Origin: Marinobacter halotolerans
Lineage (GTDB): Bacteria > Pseudomonadota > Gammaproteobacteria > Pseudomonadales > Oleiphilaceae
NCBI RefSeq assembly: GCF_008795985.1
Contig: NZ_VMHP01000001.1
Span: forward strand, 1,798,001-1,862,000
Reading direction: 5' to 3'
DNA: 64,000 nt
How positions within the stretch are numbered: position 1 is the stretch's first letter; the number at the start of each line of letters is the position of its first letter. The position numbers were made by a program, and so were the translations under genes. A model generated the notes under the pieces. It ran no database searches and was not told where the DNA came from. It saw nothing but the letters and a program-made list of their open reading frames with translations. Below, in pieces: positions 1-7,441 of this stretch.

Positions 1-31
1 CGCCCACCCGGTCCATGGAGTTGGCAGGCCG

Positions 32-3000
32 ATGGCTAGTTTTATCTCGGAAGATAATATAGAGCAGGCGCTGTTGCAGCGTCTCCAGCACATTCACGGT
101 TTCAATGTGCTGGACTGCTATACCGCCAAGCCGGAAGACCTGAACGATGGCTCAAACCGTGCCGATAAGCGGGATGTCATATTCCCCGTTGAGTTAAAAA
201 CCGCCTGCCTTCACCTGAATCCCGATATCCCGGAAGCCAACGTCGATGAGGCCATGGGGCGAATTATGGAGCGGCGTGCGGCCATGTCTCCGATTGCCGC
301 CAACCGCGAACTGTACGACTTGATCCGGGACGGGGTGCCCGTCGAGTTTGATGATGAGCGGGGCATCAAACAGCACGAGAAAGTCCGGCTGGTCAATTTT
401 GACGAACCGAAACAGAATCGCTGGCTGGCCGTCTCCCAGCTATGGATCAAATCCGTCGGACAAGCTCCCAAAGCCGCCTATCGTCGCCCGGATGTGATCC
501 TGTACGTCAATGGATTGCCTCTGGTCTTTGTCGAGCTGAAGAACTCCAACGTGCGGCTGCGCAATGCCTTCGAGGATAACCTGCGCAGTTATCGGCACGA
601 CATCCCCCAACTTTTTCACTGCAATGCCTTTTGCGTGCTGTCCAATGCCCTGGAAACCCGTGTGGGCAGTTTCACTGCCGGCTGGGAGCATTTCTTCAAC
701 TGGTTCCGGGTGGAGAGTGAGGATGAAGCGGTCAACCGTAAAGAAATTACCCAGCAGGGCACCAGCCTGGAACACGCCGCCGACGGCCTTTGTGAAAAGG
801 CTCGCCTGCTGGATTACGTCGAGAACTTCATCCTGTTCCACAAAGGCGAAACCAAGATCATCGCCCAGAATCACCAGTTCCTGGGTGTCAACAACGCCTA
901 CGCGCGTTTCCTGAATCGCCGCGAGCACGACGGCAAACTGGGCGTGTTCTGGCATACCCAGGGCTCGGGCAAGAGCTTTTCGATGATCTTTTACGCTCGC
1001 AAAATTTTCCGGAAAGCCACTGGCAACTTCAGCTTTGTGGTGGTGACCGATCGCCAGGATCTGGACGGGCAGATTTACCGGAACTTCCTTCATACAGAGA
1101 CGGTTCGCGAACAGGATGCTGCGCAACCGGCCAATGCTGAGGAAATGCGTAAGTTTCTGGGCCAGAACAAGAAAGTGGTCTTCACGCTGATTCAGAAATT
1201 CCGGTACGACAAGGGCCGCAAATACCCAAAACTGTTTGACCCGGATAAGGAAAACCGGGAAATCATCGTGATGGTGGATGAGGCCCACCGCACCCAGTAC
1301 AAGAATCTGGCTGAAAACATGCGAGCAGGCCTGAAGGGGGCGCATTTCCTGGCCTTCACCGGTACGCCGCTGCTGGGGCGTGATCGTAAGACCAATAACT
1401 GGTTTGGCGATTACGTGTCCGAGTACAACTTCCAGCAGGCCATGGAAGACAACGCCACCGTGCCACTGTTCTATGAGAAACGGGTACCCAAGGTTCTGAT
1501 CCAGAACGACGATCTCGGTGATGAATTCTACGAGCTACTGGAAGACGAAAACCTGGATGAAGCCCAACAGGAAAAGCTCGAGAAAAAGTACGCCCGGGAA
1601 CTGGAATTGATCAAGCGGGACGACCGCCTGGATACCATTGCCCGGGACATCGTGTACCACTTCCCGCGTCGTGGTTATCTGGGCAAAGGCATGGTGATCA
1701 CACTAGACAAATTCACCGCCGTGCGCATGTACGACAAGGTGCAGCAGCACTGGAAAGACGAACAGAAACGCCTGCTGAAGCTGATCAAGGAGTCGACCAA
1801 CGAGGTTGAAAAGACCCGCTTCAAGAAGATCCGAGATTATATGAAAACGGTCGAGATGGCCGTGGTGATCAGTGACCCGAAAGCGGATGAGGAGAGGTTC
1901 GAGAAACAGGGGCTGGACATCAAGCCCCACATCAAGCGGCTGGACCAGCTTGATCAACACATGCACGACGTGGAGTACAACTTCAAGGACCCGGAACACC
2001 CCCTGCAACTGGTGTTTGTCTGTGCCATGTGGCTGACCGGTTTCGACGCGCCCACCGTGTCCACGCTCTACCTCGATAAGCCCATGAAGGGCCACAGCCT
2101 GATGCAGACCATTGCCCGGGCCAATCGGGTCGCTTCATTTCGCGTCAAAGGCCACAGTGGTGACCTGGTCGAGAAGAAGAACGGCGAAATTGTCGATTAC
2201 TACAACGTGTTCCGCAACATGCGCAAGGCCCTGAAAGATTATGCACAGGGTGCGGATGGCGAGGAACAGCCGGTTCAGGAAAAGTCCGAGCTATTTGAAT
2301 TACTCGATGATGCCGTTACCCAAACGCTGGAGTTCTGCCGGGAGCGGGATATCGAGATGAATACCGTGTTTGAGAAGCAGGATACGTTCAAGAACATCGG
2401 GTTCTTCAACCAGGCGGCGGATACCCTTCTGAGCAAAGAAGACTGGCGCAAGCAGTTTAACGTGTACGAGAACACCGTGACGGCGTTATATGAGGCCTGC
2501 AAGCCCGAAATCTTCCAGCAGCATGATAATCAGCGTATAGCCGCTATTCAGTATCTCCGCGGAGTGGTCGATGCGCTGGTGGAACAGGCCGATATCGATG
2601 AGATCAGCCAGAAAATCTCGGAGCTGCTGGATGAGAGCGTGGTGGTGGACAATGCCGAGGCTTTCAACATCAAGGAGCACCGGGCGGAGTATGAGATCGT
2701 TCAGAAGGGCCAGGGGTGGGACCTGAGCAAGATCAACTACGACAAGCTCCGAGAGGATTTCAAGAAAGCTGAATACAAACACATTGAGATCGCAGAGTTG
2801 CGTGCGTTTATAGAAGATAAGCTGCAGCAGCTTCTTGAGCAGAACCATACCCGCACCGACTTTGCCCAGCGGTTGCAGGAGATTATCGACAAGTACAATT
2901 CCGGGAGTTCCTCCGCCGATGCATACTACGAAGATCTGGTCCAGTACGTTGGCAACATTCGAGAAGAATCAGAACGGCATATTCGCGAAGGGCTCAGCGA

Positions 3001-3301
3001 GGATGAGCTGGAAATCTATGACCTGTTGAAAAAGGACAAACTCACCAAAGCCGAGGAACAGAGAGTAAAGCTGGCGGCAAAGGATCTGATCATCCGGTTG
3101 CTCGAAGGCCATCCAAAAGTATTGGTGCAGGACTGGTGGAAAGATGGTCAGACTCAAAGGGCTGTAAAGGCAGCTATCGAGGAGGTTTTAGATAAAGATC
3201 TACCGGAGAGCTATGATCGGGTGGCTTTCAAGGAGAAGTGTGACAACGTTTTTGAGCTGGTGGTGGAGTTTGCGGCCAGTGGCCGGAAATGGGTGGCTTA
3301 G
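32..3301 (+). CDS. hsdR: Type I restriction endonuclease subunit R (HsdR)
   Basis: The 1089-residue protein is the motor/nuclease subunit of a type I restriction-modification complex, which translocates DNA with ATP and cuts unmodified DNA far from the recognition site. The N-terminal nuclease fold shows the PD-(D/E)xK residues D154, E168 and K170 (RPDVILY...VELK). A superfamily 2 motor follows, with Walker A HTQGSGKS (308-315), DEAH (416-419), FTGTP and the motif VI-like QTIARANR. A helical C-terminal region with many charged residues would contact the methylase complex. The start at 32 is a plain ATG; another reading frame runs in from the left edge and stops at 37-39, so an upstream partner gene probably overlaps it. 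HsdM and HsdS must lie to the left, outside the window. Length is normal for the family and no frameshift is seen. Confidence 0.95.
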   Translation: MASFISEDNIEQALLQRLQHIHGFNVLDCYTAKPEDLNDGSNRADKRDVIFPVELKTACLHLNPDIPEANVDEAMGRIMERRAAMSPIAANRELYDLIRDGVPVEFDDERGIKQHEKVRLVNFDEPKQNRWLAVSQLWIKSVGQAPKAAYRRPDVILYVNGLPLVFVELKNSNVRLRNAFEDNLRSYRHDIPQLFHCNAFCVLSNALETRVGSFTAGWEHFFNWFRVESEDEAVNRKEITQQGTSLEHAADGLCEKARLLDYVENFILFHKGETKIIAQNHQFLGVNNAYARFLNRREHDGKLGVFWHTQGSGKSFSMIFYARKIFRKATGNFSFVVVTDRQDLDGQIYRNFLHTETVREQDAAQPANAEEMRKFLGQNKKVVFTLIQKFRYDKGRKYPKLFDPDKENREIIVMVDEAHRTQYKNLAENMRAGLKGAHFLAFTGTPLLGRDRKTNNWFGDYVSEYNFQQAMEDNATVPLFYEKRVPKVLIQNDDLGDEFYELLEDENLDEAQQEKLEKKYARELELIKRDDRLDTIARDIVYHFPRRGYLGKGMVITLDKFTAVRMYDKVQQHWKDEQKRLLKLIKESTNEVEKTRFKKIRDYMKTVEMAVVISDPKADEERFEKQGLDIKPHIKRLDQLDQHMHDVEYNFKDPEHPLQLVFVCAMWLTGFDAPTVSTLYLDKPMKGHSLMQTIARANRVASFRVKGHSGDLVEKKNGEIVDYYNVFRNMRKALKDYAQGADGEEQPVQEKSELFELLDDAVTQTLEFCRERDIEMNTVFEKQDTFKNIGFFNQAADTLLSKEDWRKQFNVYENTVTALYEACKPEIFQQHDNQRIAAIQYLRGVVDALVEQADIDEISQKISELLDESVVVDNAEAFNIKEHRAEYEIVQKGQGWDLSKINYDKLREDFKKAEYKHIEIAELRAFIEDKLQQLLEQNHTRTDFAQRLQEIIDKYNSGSSSADAYYEDLVQYVGNIREESERHIREGLSEDELEIYDLLKKDKLTKAEEQRVKLAAKDLIIRLLEGHPKVLVQDWWKDGQTQRAVKAAIEEVLDKDLPESYDRVAFKEKCDNVFELVVEFAASGRKWVA

Positions 3302-3320
3302 CTTATTCCTTGGAAACGGC

Positions 3321-3758
3321 TCAGATGCCAGAAGAAATTGTCTTCGCTACTTTTTCAAACGTGTCATCTGGAAAGCTGAAGATGAGCATGGAACTCGGAT
3401 TTTCCTCATCTATAAAGTAGCCCGTTTCATAGCCACGAACCTTAGCAGAAAACCCTTCGAAGCCCGGATACAGTCCGAGTGCTTGAGTCTCGACGGATTC
3501 AGACTCTGATGCCGATCTGAGGGTGTTGATGAACTCTGATGTCGACGGGGCATCGGCGGGAACTGTTTCCACACGGATGAACCCGAGAGCCTTTCCGTCA
3601 CTGAATAGGGTTATGTCATTGTTGGCGACGCGGACCGCATCGAATAAGTTTGACTGCACCGATACAGCGTAATTCTCGCTCGGTGAGAACTTCACTGATG
3701 ATGTAGAGGCGCATCCCGTAAGGATCAGAGAAAAAATGATTAATAGTGCGAATCTCAT
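3321..3758 (-). CDS. Small lipoprotein downstream of hcp, possible immunity protein
   Basis: 145 residues with a lipoprotein signal peptide: hydrophobic MRFALLIIFSLILTGC with a lipobox ending at Cys16, so the mature protein should be lipid-anchored. The rest is soluble and matches no family I recognise. It lies 19 bp after the 116-residue gene and in the same direction as hcp, so the three look co-transcribed. Periplasmic lipoproteins encoded next to hcp are often immunity proteins for a secreted toxin; that role here is inference from position only. It could equally be an unrelated envelope protein. Confidence 0.7.
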   Translation of the reverse strand: MRFALLIIFSLILTGCASTSSVKFSPSENYAVSVQSNLFDAVRVANNDITLFSDGKALGFIRVETVPADAPSTSEFINTLRSASESESVETQALGLYPGFEGFSAKVRGYETGYFIDEENPSSMLIFSFPDDTFEKVAKTISSGI

Positions 3759-3777
3759 CGTCTTGATACGTCCATGT

Positions 3778-4128
3778 TTACCGTAAAGAGGCTTCTATCG
3801 GGCTTCTGAACTGTAGTCCGCGGGTAACCTTGCAGGTGAAATTGATTTCGATGTTACCACGTACAAATGGTTCTCCGGCAGCCCTGATTACGCGAATTGC
3901 CCACTTACGGATGCTGTTAGTTGGAGCCAGAAGATCCTTGGGGTTTGGAACAGCGTCAATCCATTTGCTGCAAATTTCGGTTCCAGTAATGAGCTGTGCC
4001 GTAAGCTCCACGGTCTCAGCGGTTATGCTCCCTGCGTGGTAACGGCTCGCAAGCCGTTCACCGTAAAAGGCCGTGATGATTGCTTTCACCGAAGCAACTT
4101 CTTCCTCAGTGAGATTAACGTCACTCAC
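3778..4128 (-). CDS. Unknown small protein downstream of hcp, possible type VI cargo
   Basis: 116 residues, not recognised. The reading frame is open from a TTG at 4134, but a GTG at 4128 sits 7 nt after a good AGGAG ribosome site, so GTG is the likelier start. The protein has no signal peptide or membrane segment. It has two Cys residues, a helical N-terminal half, and a C-terminal half rich in R and I. It lies between orphan hcp and a lipoprotein gene, which is the usual position of a small effector or adaptor that rides inside the Hcp tube. No catalytic motif of a known amidase, lipase or nuclease effector is visible, so function stays open. Confidence 0.65.
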   Translation of the reverse strand: MSDVNLTEEEVASVKAIITAFYGERLASRYHAGSITAETVELTAQLITGTEICSKWIDAVPNPKDLLAPTNSIRKWAIRVIRAAGEPFVRGNIEINFTCKVTRGLQFRSPIEASLR

Positions 4129-4154
4129 TATCAAGCTCCTTTTGATAGTTTGAA

Positions 4155-4177
4155 AGGGAGGGCGGTTGCCGCTCCCT
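4155..4177 (-). terminator. Hairpin between hcp and the downstream gene
   Basis: Read on the minus strand, AGGGA-GCGG-CAA-CCGC-CCTCCCT folds as a GC-rich stem with one bulged base. It is followed only by TTTC, so it is a weak terminator or RNA-stabilising hairpin. It lies just after the hcp stop and could leave hcp mRNA in excess over the two downstream genes, which would suit a structural tube protein. Confidence 0.45.
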
Positions 4178-4197
4178 CTCTGTTACTGAGGCTAAAA

Positions 4198-4716
4198 TTA
4201 CGCCTCGACCGGAGCACGCCAGTCGTCGCCACCGGAAGTACCGGCAACAGCGTGTTCCCAGGTGATCTTACGGTAGGATAGGGAAGCGGTGACCAGCTGG
4301 GTGAAGTCAGCGCTGGCAGCGTCCTGGCAGTGGGGCATGTTGCAGTTGATGTCGATGATGGTGGCATCTTCCAGGATGGTGGAGAAGAAGTGCTCCTGCT
4401 TGCCTTCAACAGAGGTGCGGTACCACTTCAGCTCGACCTTGGGCAGCATTTCGCCGGAGGCCAGTGCGTTGTACATAAGCGGGGTGGCTTTGTTCAGCGC
4501 AGAGGTGAACTTGAACGGCTTGTGAACGCGCTGGCCGGAAGGCTGGCCGGACTGGGGATCAGTCGGAACGGTTACAACGTGGCTGAATTCCTGAACCAGC
4601 ACTTCGTCTTCGTGACCTTCAACGTAGATGTTGCCTACGGAATCGGAAGTGAATGCGCCGGCGGTGATGTTGCCCTGAGTCTGGCCTTCGATGCTGATAT
4701 AACAAGGAGTTGGCAT
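4198..4716 (-). CDS. hcp: Type VI secretion tube protein Hcp
   Basis: 172 residues. Hcp hexamers stack into the inner tube of the type VI secretion system and carry small effectors. The family pattern is clear: MPTPCYISIEGQTQG at the start, the acidic VEGHEDEV segment, HKPFKFTSALNKATPLMYNAL in the middle and a C-terminal SLSYRKITWEH strand. The frame stays open to 4755, but the ATG at 4716 has a GGAGCAG ribosome site and gives the family N terminus. No other type VI genes (vgrG, tssBC, clpV) lie nearby, so this is an orphan hcp that must use a core cluster elsewhere. Two small genes follow it on the same strand. Confidence 0.93.
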   Translation of the reverse strand: MPTPCYISIEGQTQGNITAGAFTSDSVGNIYVEGHEDEVLVQEFSHVVTVPTDPQSGQPSGQRVHKPFKFTSALNKATPLMYNALASGEMLPKVELKWYRTSVEGKQEHFFSTILEDATIIDINCNMPHCQDAASADFTQLVTASLSYRKITWEHAVAGTSGGDDWRAPVEA

Positions 4717-4861
4717 TAGTCTGCTCCATGACGTGTGAATGATTAGGTGTCCCACGGGTGTTCCCTGGACACAAAGACCATTACAAAGGGCGTGCCAATA
4801 TTAAAAGTCCCTATAAAACAGCAAGTAATGAATTTCTTGGGGCGAGTGCCCGGATGACAGG

Positions 4862-4913
4862 CAATTCCTTGCTGATTTCGGGGCGAGAACTTGCTGGCCG
4901 GGCAAGAAATTGC
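4862..4913. repeat. Imperfect inverted repeat in the hcp-tonB gap
   Basis: GCAATTCCTTGC (4862-4873) and GCAAGAAATTGC (4902-4913) are near-perfect inverted copies flanking a roughly 28-nt centre, next to the tonB stop. There is no T-run. The rest of the 197-bp gap between tonB and hcp (4717-4913) holds no gene; it should contain the hcp promoter, which I cannot place with confidence. Confidence 0.35.
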
Positions 4914-5666
4914 TCAGCGTAGGCTGAAGCGCACTGGCAGAGCGTAGGTGAAGGTTTCGCCCTTCATGGACTCCGGCACCTCGGGCAGCGGTTCTGCGGC
5001 TTTGAGCATGTCCAGGGCGGCTTCATCCAGCAGTTTATGGCTGGATGACTGGCCCAGGGAATGCCGCAGCAGATCACCGCTGCGGCTGAATTCGAACACG
5101 ATGATCGGGGAACCTTCCTGGCCCAGCCGGCGGGACCGACGTGGATACTCATAGAACCGGCTCAGGTGGCGACTCAGTTTCGTGAGGTAGCTGTCGACAG
5201 CTGCGGAATTGCCCGCCGTCAGCTCCACCTGCTGACTGAGATTTTCCTGCTCTGCCTGTTTTTCCGTCGGGTCCTGTGCCGCATCGACGGCTTTTTCCGG
5301 TTCTGCCCTGGCAACGTCATTTGTTGTTTCCGGCTCGGGTGCCGACTTGGGTTCGGGCTTCAGCTCGGGTTCAGGCTTTGGTTCTGGTTCTGGTTCGGGC
5401 TCAGGTTTTGGTTCAGGTTTTGGTTCAGGTTTGGGCTTCGGCTCGGGTTCCGGCGCAGCCTCGGGTTTCTCCGACTGCGGGGCCGGCGCCTTGGGGGTAC
5501 TCGGGCTGGTCAGTTTTATTCTCACGGCAGGCGCCTGATTGACCAGGTCGGCTCCCTGAAGGGCAAGCTTCGGCGTTTCGGACGGCAAAGCCAGAACCAG
5601 CGTGCTGAAGGTGACGACAACGGCCACCGCCAGCAAGAGCCAACGTATCAGCCCAGACTGGTTCAT
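4914..5666 (-). CDS. tonB: TonB-family energy transducer
   Basis: 250 residues. TonB spans the periplasm and passes proton-motive force from ExbB/ExbD to outer-membrane receptors. One N-terminal membrane anchor (about residues 9-27) is followed by a long Pro-Glu-Lys spacer (about 60-115) made of EP/KP repeats, which is the usual rigid rod. The C-terminal domain (about 165-250) has the YPRRSRRLGQEG motif and the LPVRFSL end expected of TonB. Its ATG overlaps the exbD stop by 4 bp, so translation is likely coupled. It is the last gene of a four-gene operon behind a Fur box. Confidence 0.93.
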   Translation of the reverse strand: MNQSGLIRWLLLAVAVVVTFSTLVLALPSETPKLALQGADLVNQAPAVRIKLTSPSTPKAPAPQSEKPEAAPEPEPKPKPEPKPEPKPEPEPEPEPKPEPELKPEPKSAPEPETTNDVARAEPEKAVDAAQDPTEKQAEQENLSQQVELTAGNSAAVDSYLTKLSRHLSRFYEYPRRSRRLGQEGSPIIVFEFSRSGDLLRHSLGQSSSHKLLDEAALDMLKAAEPLPEVPESMKGETFTYALPVRFSLR

Positions 5667-6076
5667 GATCCTGCCGGCTCTGTCAGCAGCACAACATCCG
5701 CATAGCCGGCGTCGGCCAGGGTGCTGAAAAGTGATTCAAGATCCTTCATTGAAGTACCGGCGTCGGCCCCGACGGTCAGCGACGGTTTGCTTTCTGCATC
5801 AGGCAGATGTTCGGCCAGATTGGCGGCGGCCACTGTCTGACCTTCGACCTGCCAGTCACCGGAAGCCATTACCACCAGGTCCGCCCGCGGCCGGTCGCTT
5901 CCGGTTTCACTGGCGGTGCCGGGCAATGTCGGCAGGGCCCGGTCCTGCATTTGACCGGCCACGATAAAGAACATCAAAAGCAGAAAAACCAGGTTGATCA
6001 GCGGCAGAAGCGCGTCTTCCACCCGGTCCAGCAGCGACTTACGGGGGGTAAGGGGCGCAGTGACAAAGTCTTTCAT
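5663..6076 (-). CDS. exbD: ExbD/TolR-family protein (second copy)
   Basis: 137 residues with one N-terminal membrane helix (about 24-43, LLPLINLVFLLLMFFIVAG) and a periplasmic domain. The Asp normally found at the start of the ExbD helix is not obvious: the segment reads VEDALLPLIN, with Asp at an earlier position. It overlaps exbD upstream and tonB downstream by 4 bp each. It may pair with the other ExbD as a mixed dimer within the ExbB ring; that is inference. Confidence 0.88.
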   Translation of the reverse strand: MKDFVTAPLTPRKSLLDRVEDALLPLINLVFLLLMFFIVAGQMQDRALPTLPGTASETGSDRPRADLVVMASGDWQVEGQTVAAANLAEHLPDAESKPSLTVGADAGTSMKDLESLFSTLADAGYADVVLLTEPAGS

Positions 6077-6477
6077 CGCAAACCATCACCGTTTTCGTTG
6101 CGCATCCATCGTGGTTCGATACCGTGATTTCCGAGCGTGCTGAGGGCCAAGGTAAAGTCATGGACCGTAGCGTCGGGAGAGGACGTCAGATGGACGCGGC
6201 TGACCCCTTCTGCCGCCAATTGCCGTACCAGATCATCCAGCGAGTAGCTTTGTTGATTCCACCGCAGGGTTTCGCCGGGCATGATCTGTACTTCCGGCAC
6301 CGGCTCACCCTGCGATCCACCGGATTCGGATTGAACGCCGGTGCTCACTTCCAGCAGATTGACCGGCAGAAGCCGGGTGGTCAGCATGAAAAAAACCAGC
6401 AGAATGAACACCACGTCGATCAGTGGTGTCATTCTTATGGCCAGTGGTCTTGCCGGGCGGGGTTCAACGAACAGCAT
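6073..6477 (-). CDS. exbD: ExbD/TolR-family protein (first copy)
   Basis: 134 residues. The N-terminal helix carries the canonical RMTPLIDVVFILLVFFMLTT segment, including the Asp that carries protons in ExbD/TolR. A periplasmic domain of about 90 residues follows. It overlaps the exbB end by 14 bp and the next exbD by 4 bp, so the operon is tightly coupled. This copy looks like the functional proton-channel partner, while the following copy is more diverged. Confidence 0.92.
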   Translation of the reverse strand: MLFVEPRPARPLAIRMTPLIDVVFILLVFFMLTTRLLPVNLLEVSTGVQSESGGSQGEPVPEVQIMPGETLRWNQQSYSLDDLVRQLAAEGVSRVHLTSSPDATVHDFTLALSTLGNHGIEPRWMRNENGDGLR

Positions 6478-7261
6478 TGGCCACGGCCTGATGGCCCTGC
6501 CAGTCCACCTCGGGCTCGATGGGTTTCGCAGCTGGCTGGTTGGTGCTGGTTGTGGGCTTTTGAACCGGTGTCTCGGTTGTGGGATCTGCCGTGGCGGGGG
6601 CGGCCATCAGCGTGTCCATCAGAACCAGGTTCAGGTTGGTCTGCAGGCGGCGCAGTCGGAATTCAATCCAGGCCGCCAGGGCGGCGAAGGGAATAGCCAC
6701 GACCAGGCCTGCAGCGGTGGTAGTCAGCGCCTGGTAAATGCCGCCGCTCAACTGTGAGGCACTGGCTCTGCCTTCGGCAGCAGCCATGGTGCTAAAGGCC
6801 TCCATCATGCCCACGACCGTACCCAGAAGCCCGAGCAGGGGCGCCAGCGCGGCAATGACTTCGATGATTTTTAAAGGTGCTTCAAAGGGCGTGAGGGCAA
6901 GCTGGGCTTTCTGCGCAACGGCTTCCCGAATGTGCTCGGCAGATTCTTTCCGCAGTTTGCGATCCATGACCATTAGCACCAGCTGATTCAGCGGGTTCAG
7001 GCGGTTGAGGCCGCGGGTCCGGGCAAGGAGCTGGTCAGTGACTTTACGGTTTGGCCCCGATTTCCACTGCTTGACGGCCTGGCGCAGGCCACGGGTCTGC
7101 CGCGGTGCATAGAGTGCGCCGTATAGCATGAGGTAGACGAAGGTAATGGTGCCTGCGATGGCCATGGTGATCAGCACAACCATGACGGGACCACCCATGT
7201 CGATGAGTTCGCCGAGGGGACCGGATGAGAACAGCTCGCCGGAAATCAGTGCCTGAAACAT
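6464..7261 (-). CDS. exbB: ExbB/TolQ/MotA-family proton channel
   Basis: 265 residues with three membrane segments: one near residues 23-48, and a pair around 130-215 with the family motifs PLLGLLGTVVGMMEAF and ALTTTAAGLVVAIPFAA. These form the proton pore of the TonB motor. A Pro/Thr-rich cytoplasmic tail of about 40 residues follows the last helix. The ATG has a GGAG ribosome site 7 nt away. It is the first gene of exbB-exbD-exbD-tonB, and a Fur box sits 33 bp upstream, so iron starvation should induce it. Confidence 0.92.
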   Translation of the reverse strand: MFQALISGELFSSGPLGELIDMGGPVMVVLITMAIAGTITFVYLMLYGALYAPRQTRGLRQAVKQWKSGPNRKVTDQLLARTRGLNRLNPLNQLVLMVMDRKLRKESAEHIREAVAQKAQLALTPFEAPLKIIEVIAALAPLLGLLGTVVGMMEAFSTMAAAEGRASASQLSGGIYQALTTTAAGLVVAIPFAALAAWIEFRLRRLQTNLNLVLMDTLMAAPATADPTTETPVQKPTTSTNQPAAKPIEPEVDWQGHQAVANAVR

Positions 7262-7293
7262 TGCGGCTCCAAATCAAATACAGAACATAATAG

Positions 7294-7308
7294 TAATGAT
7301 TATCATTA
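7294..7308. promoter_or_regulatory. Fur box upstream of the exbB operon
   Basis: TAATGATTATCATTA is a 15-bp palindrome apart from its centre base. On the minus strand it matches the central 15 bases of the Fur consensus (TAATGATAATCATTA) exactly. It lies 33 bp before exbB and would also overlap any promoter reading into the divergent GGDEF gene at 7442. Confidence 0.85.
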
Positions 7309-7441
7309 GGTATCACAAGCCCGTAATCATCGTCTCTCCCGGACTCTGTTAGACTACCGCTATGTTTCCGCTGACCACTTTTTGCCGCCAATTTCGTTGC
7401 TTTCGGGCCATTGCACTGAAGGCACTGATTGGAGCGTTTGA

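Noticed and set aside
440..1345. A 301-residue open frame antisense to hsdR
   Set aside because: hsdR has all its motifs in frame here; the antisense frame is a shadow of its codon pattern.
5061..5705. A 214-residue frame opposite tonB with many Phe-Gly repeats
   Set aside because: The repeats are the reverse reading of the Pro-Glu-Lys spacer of TonB.
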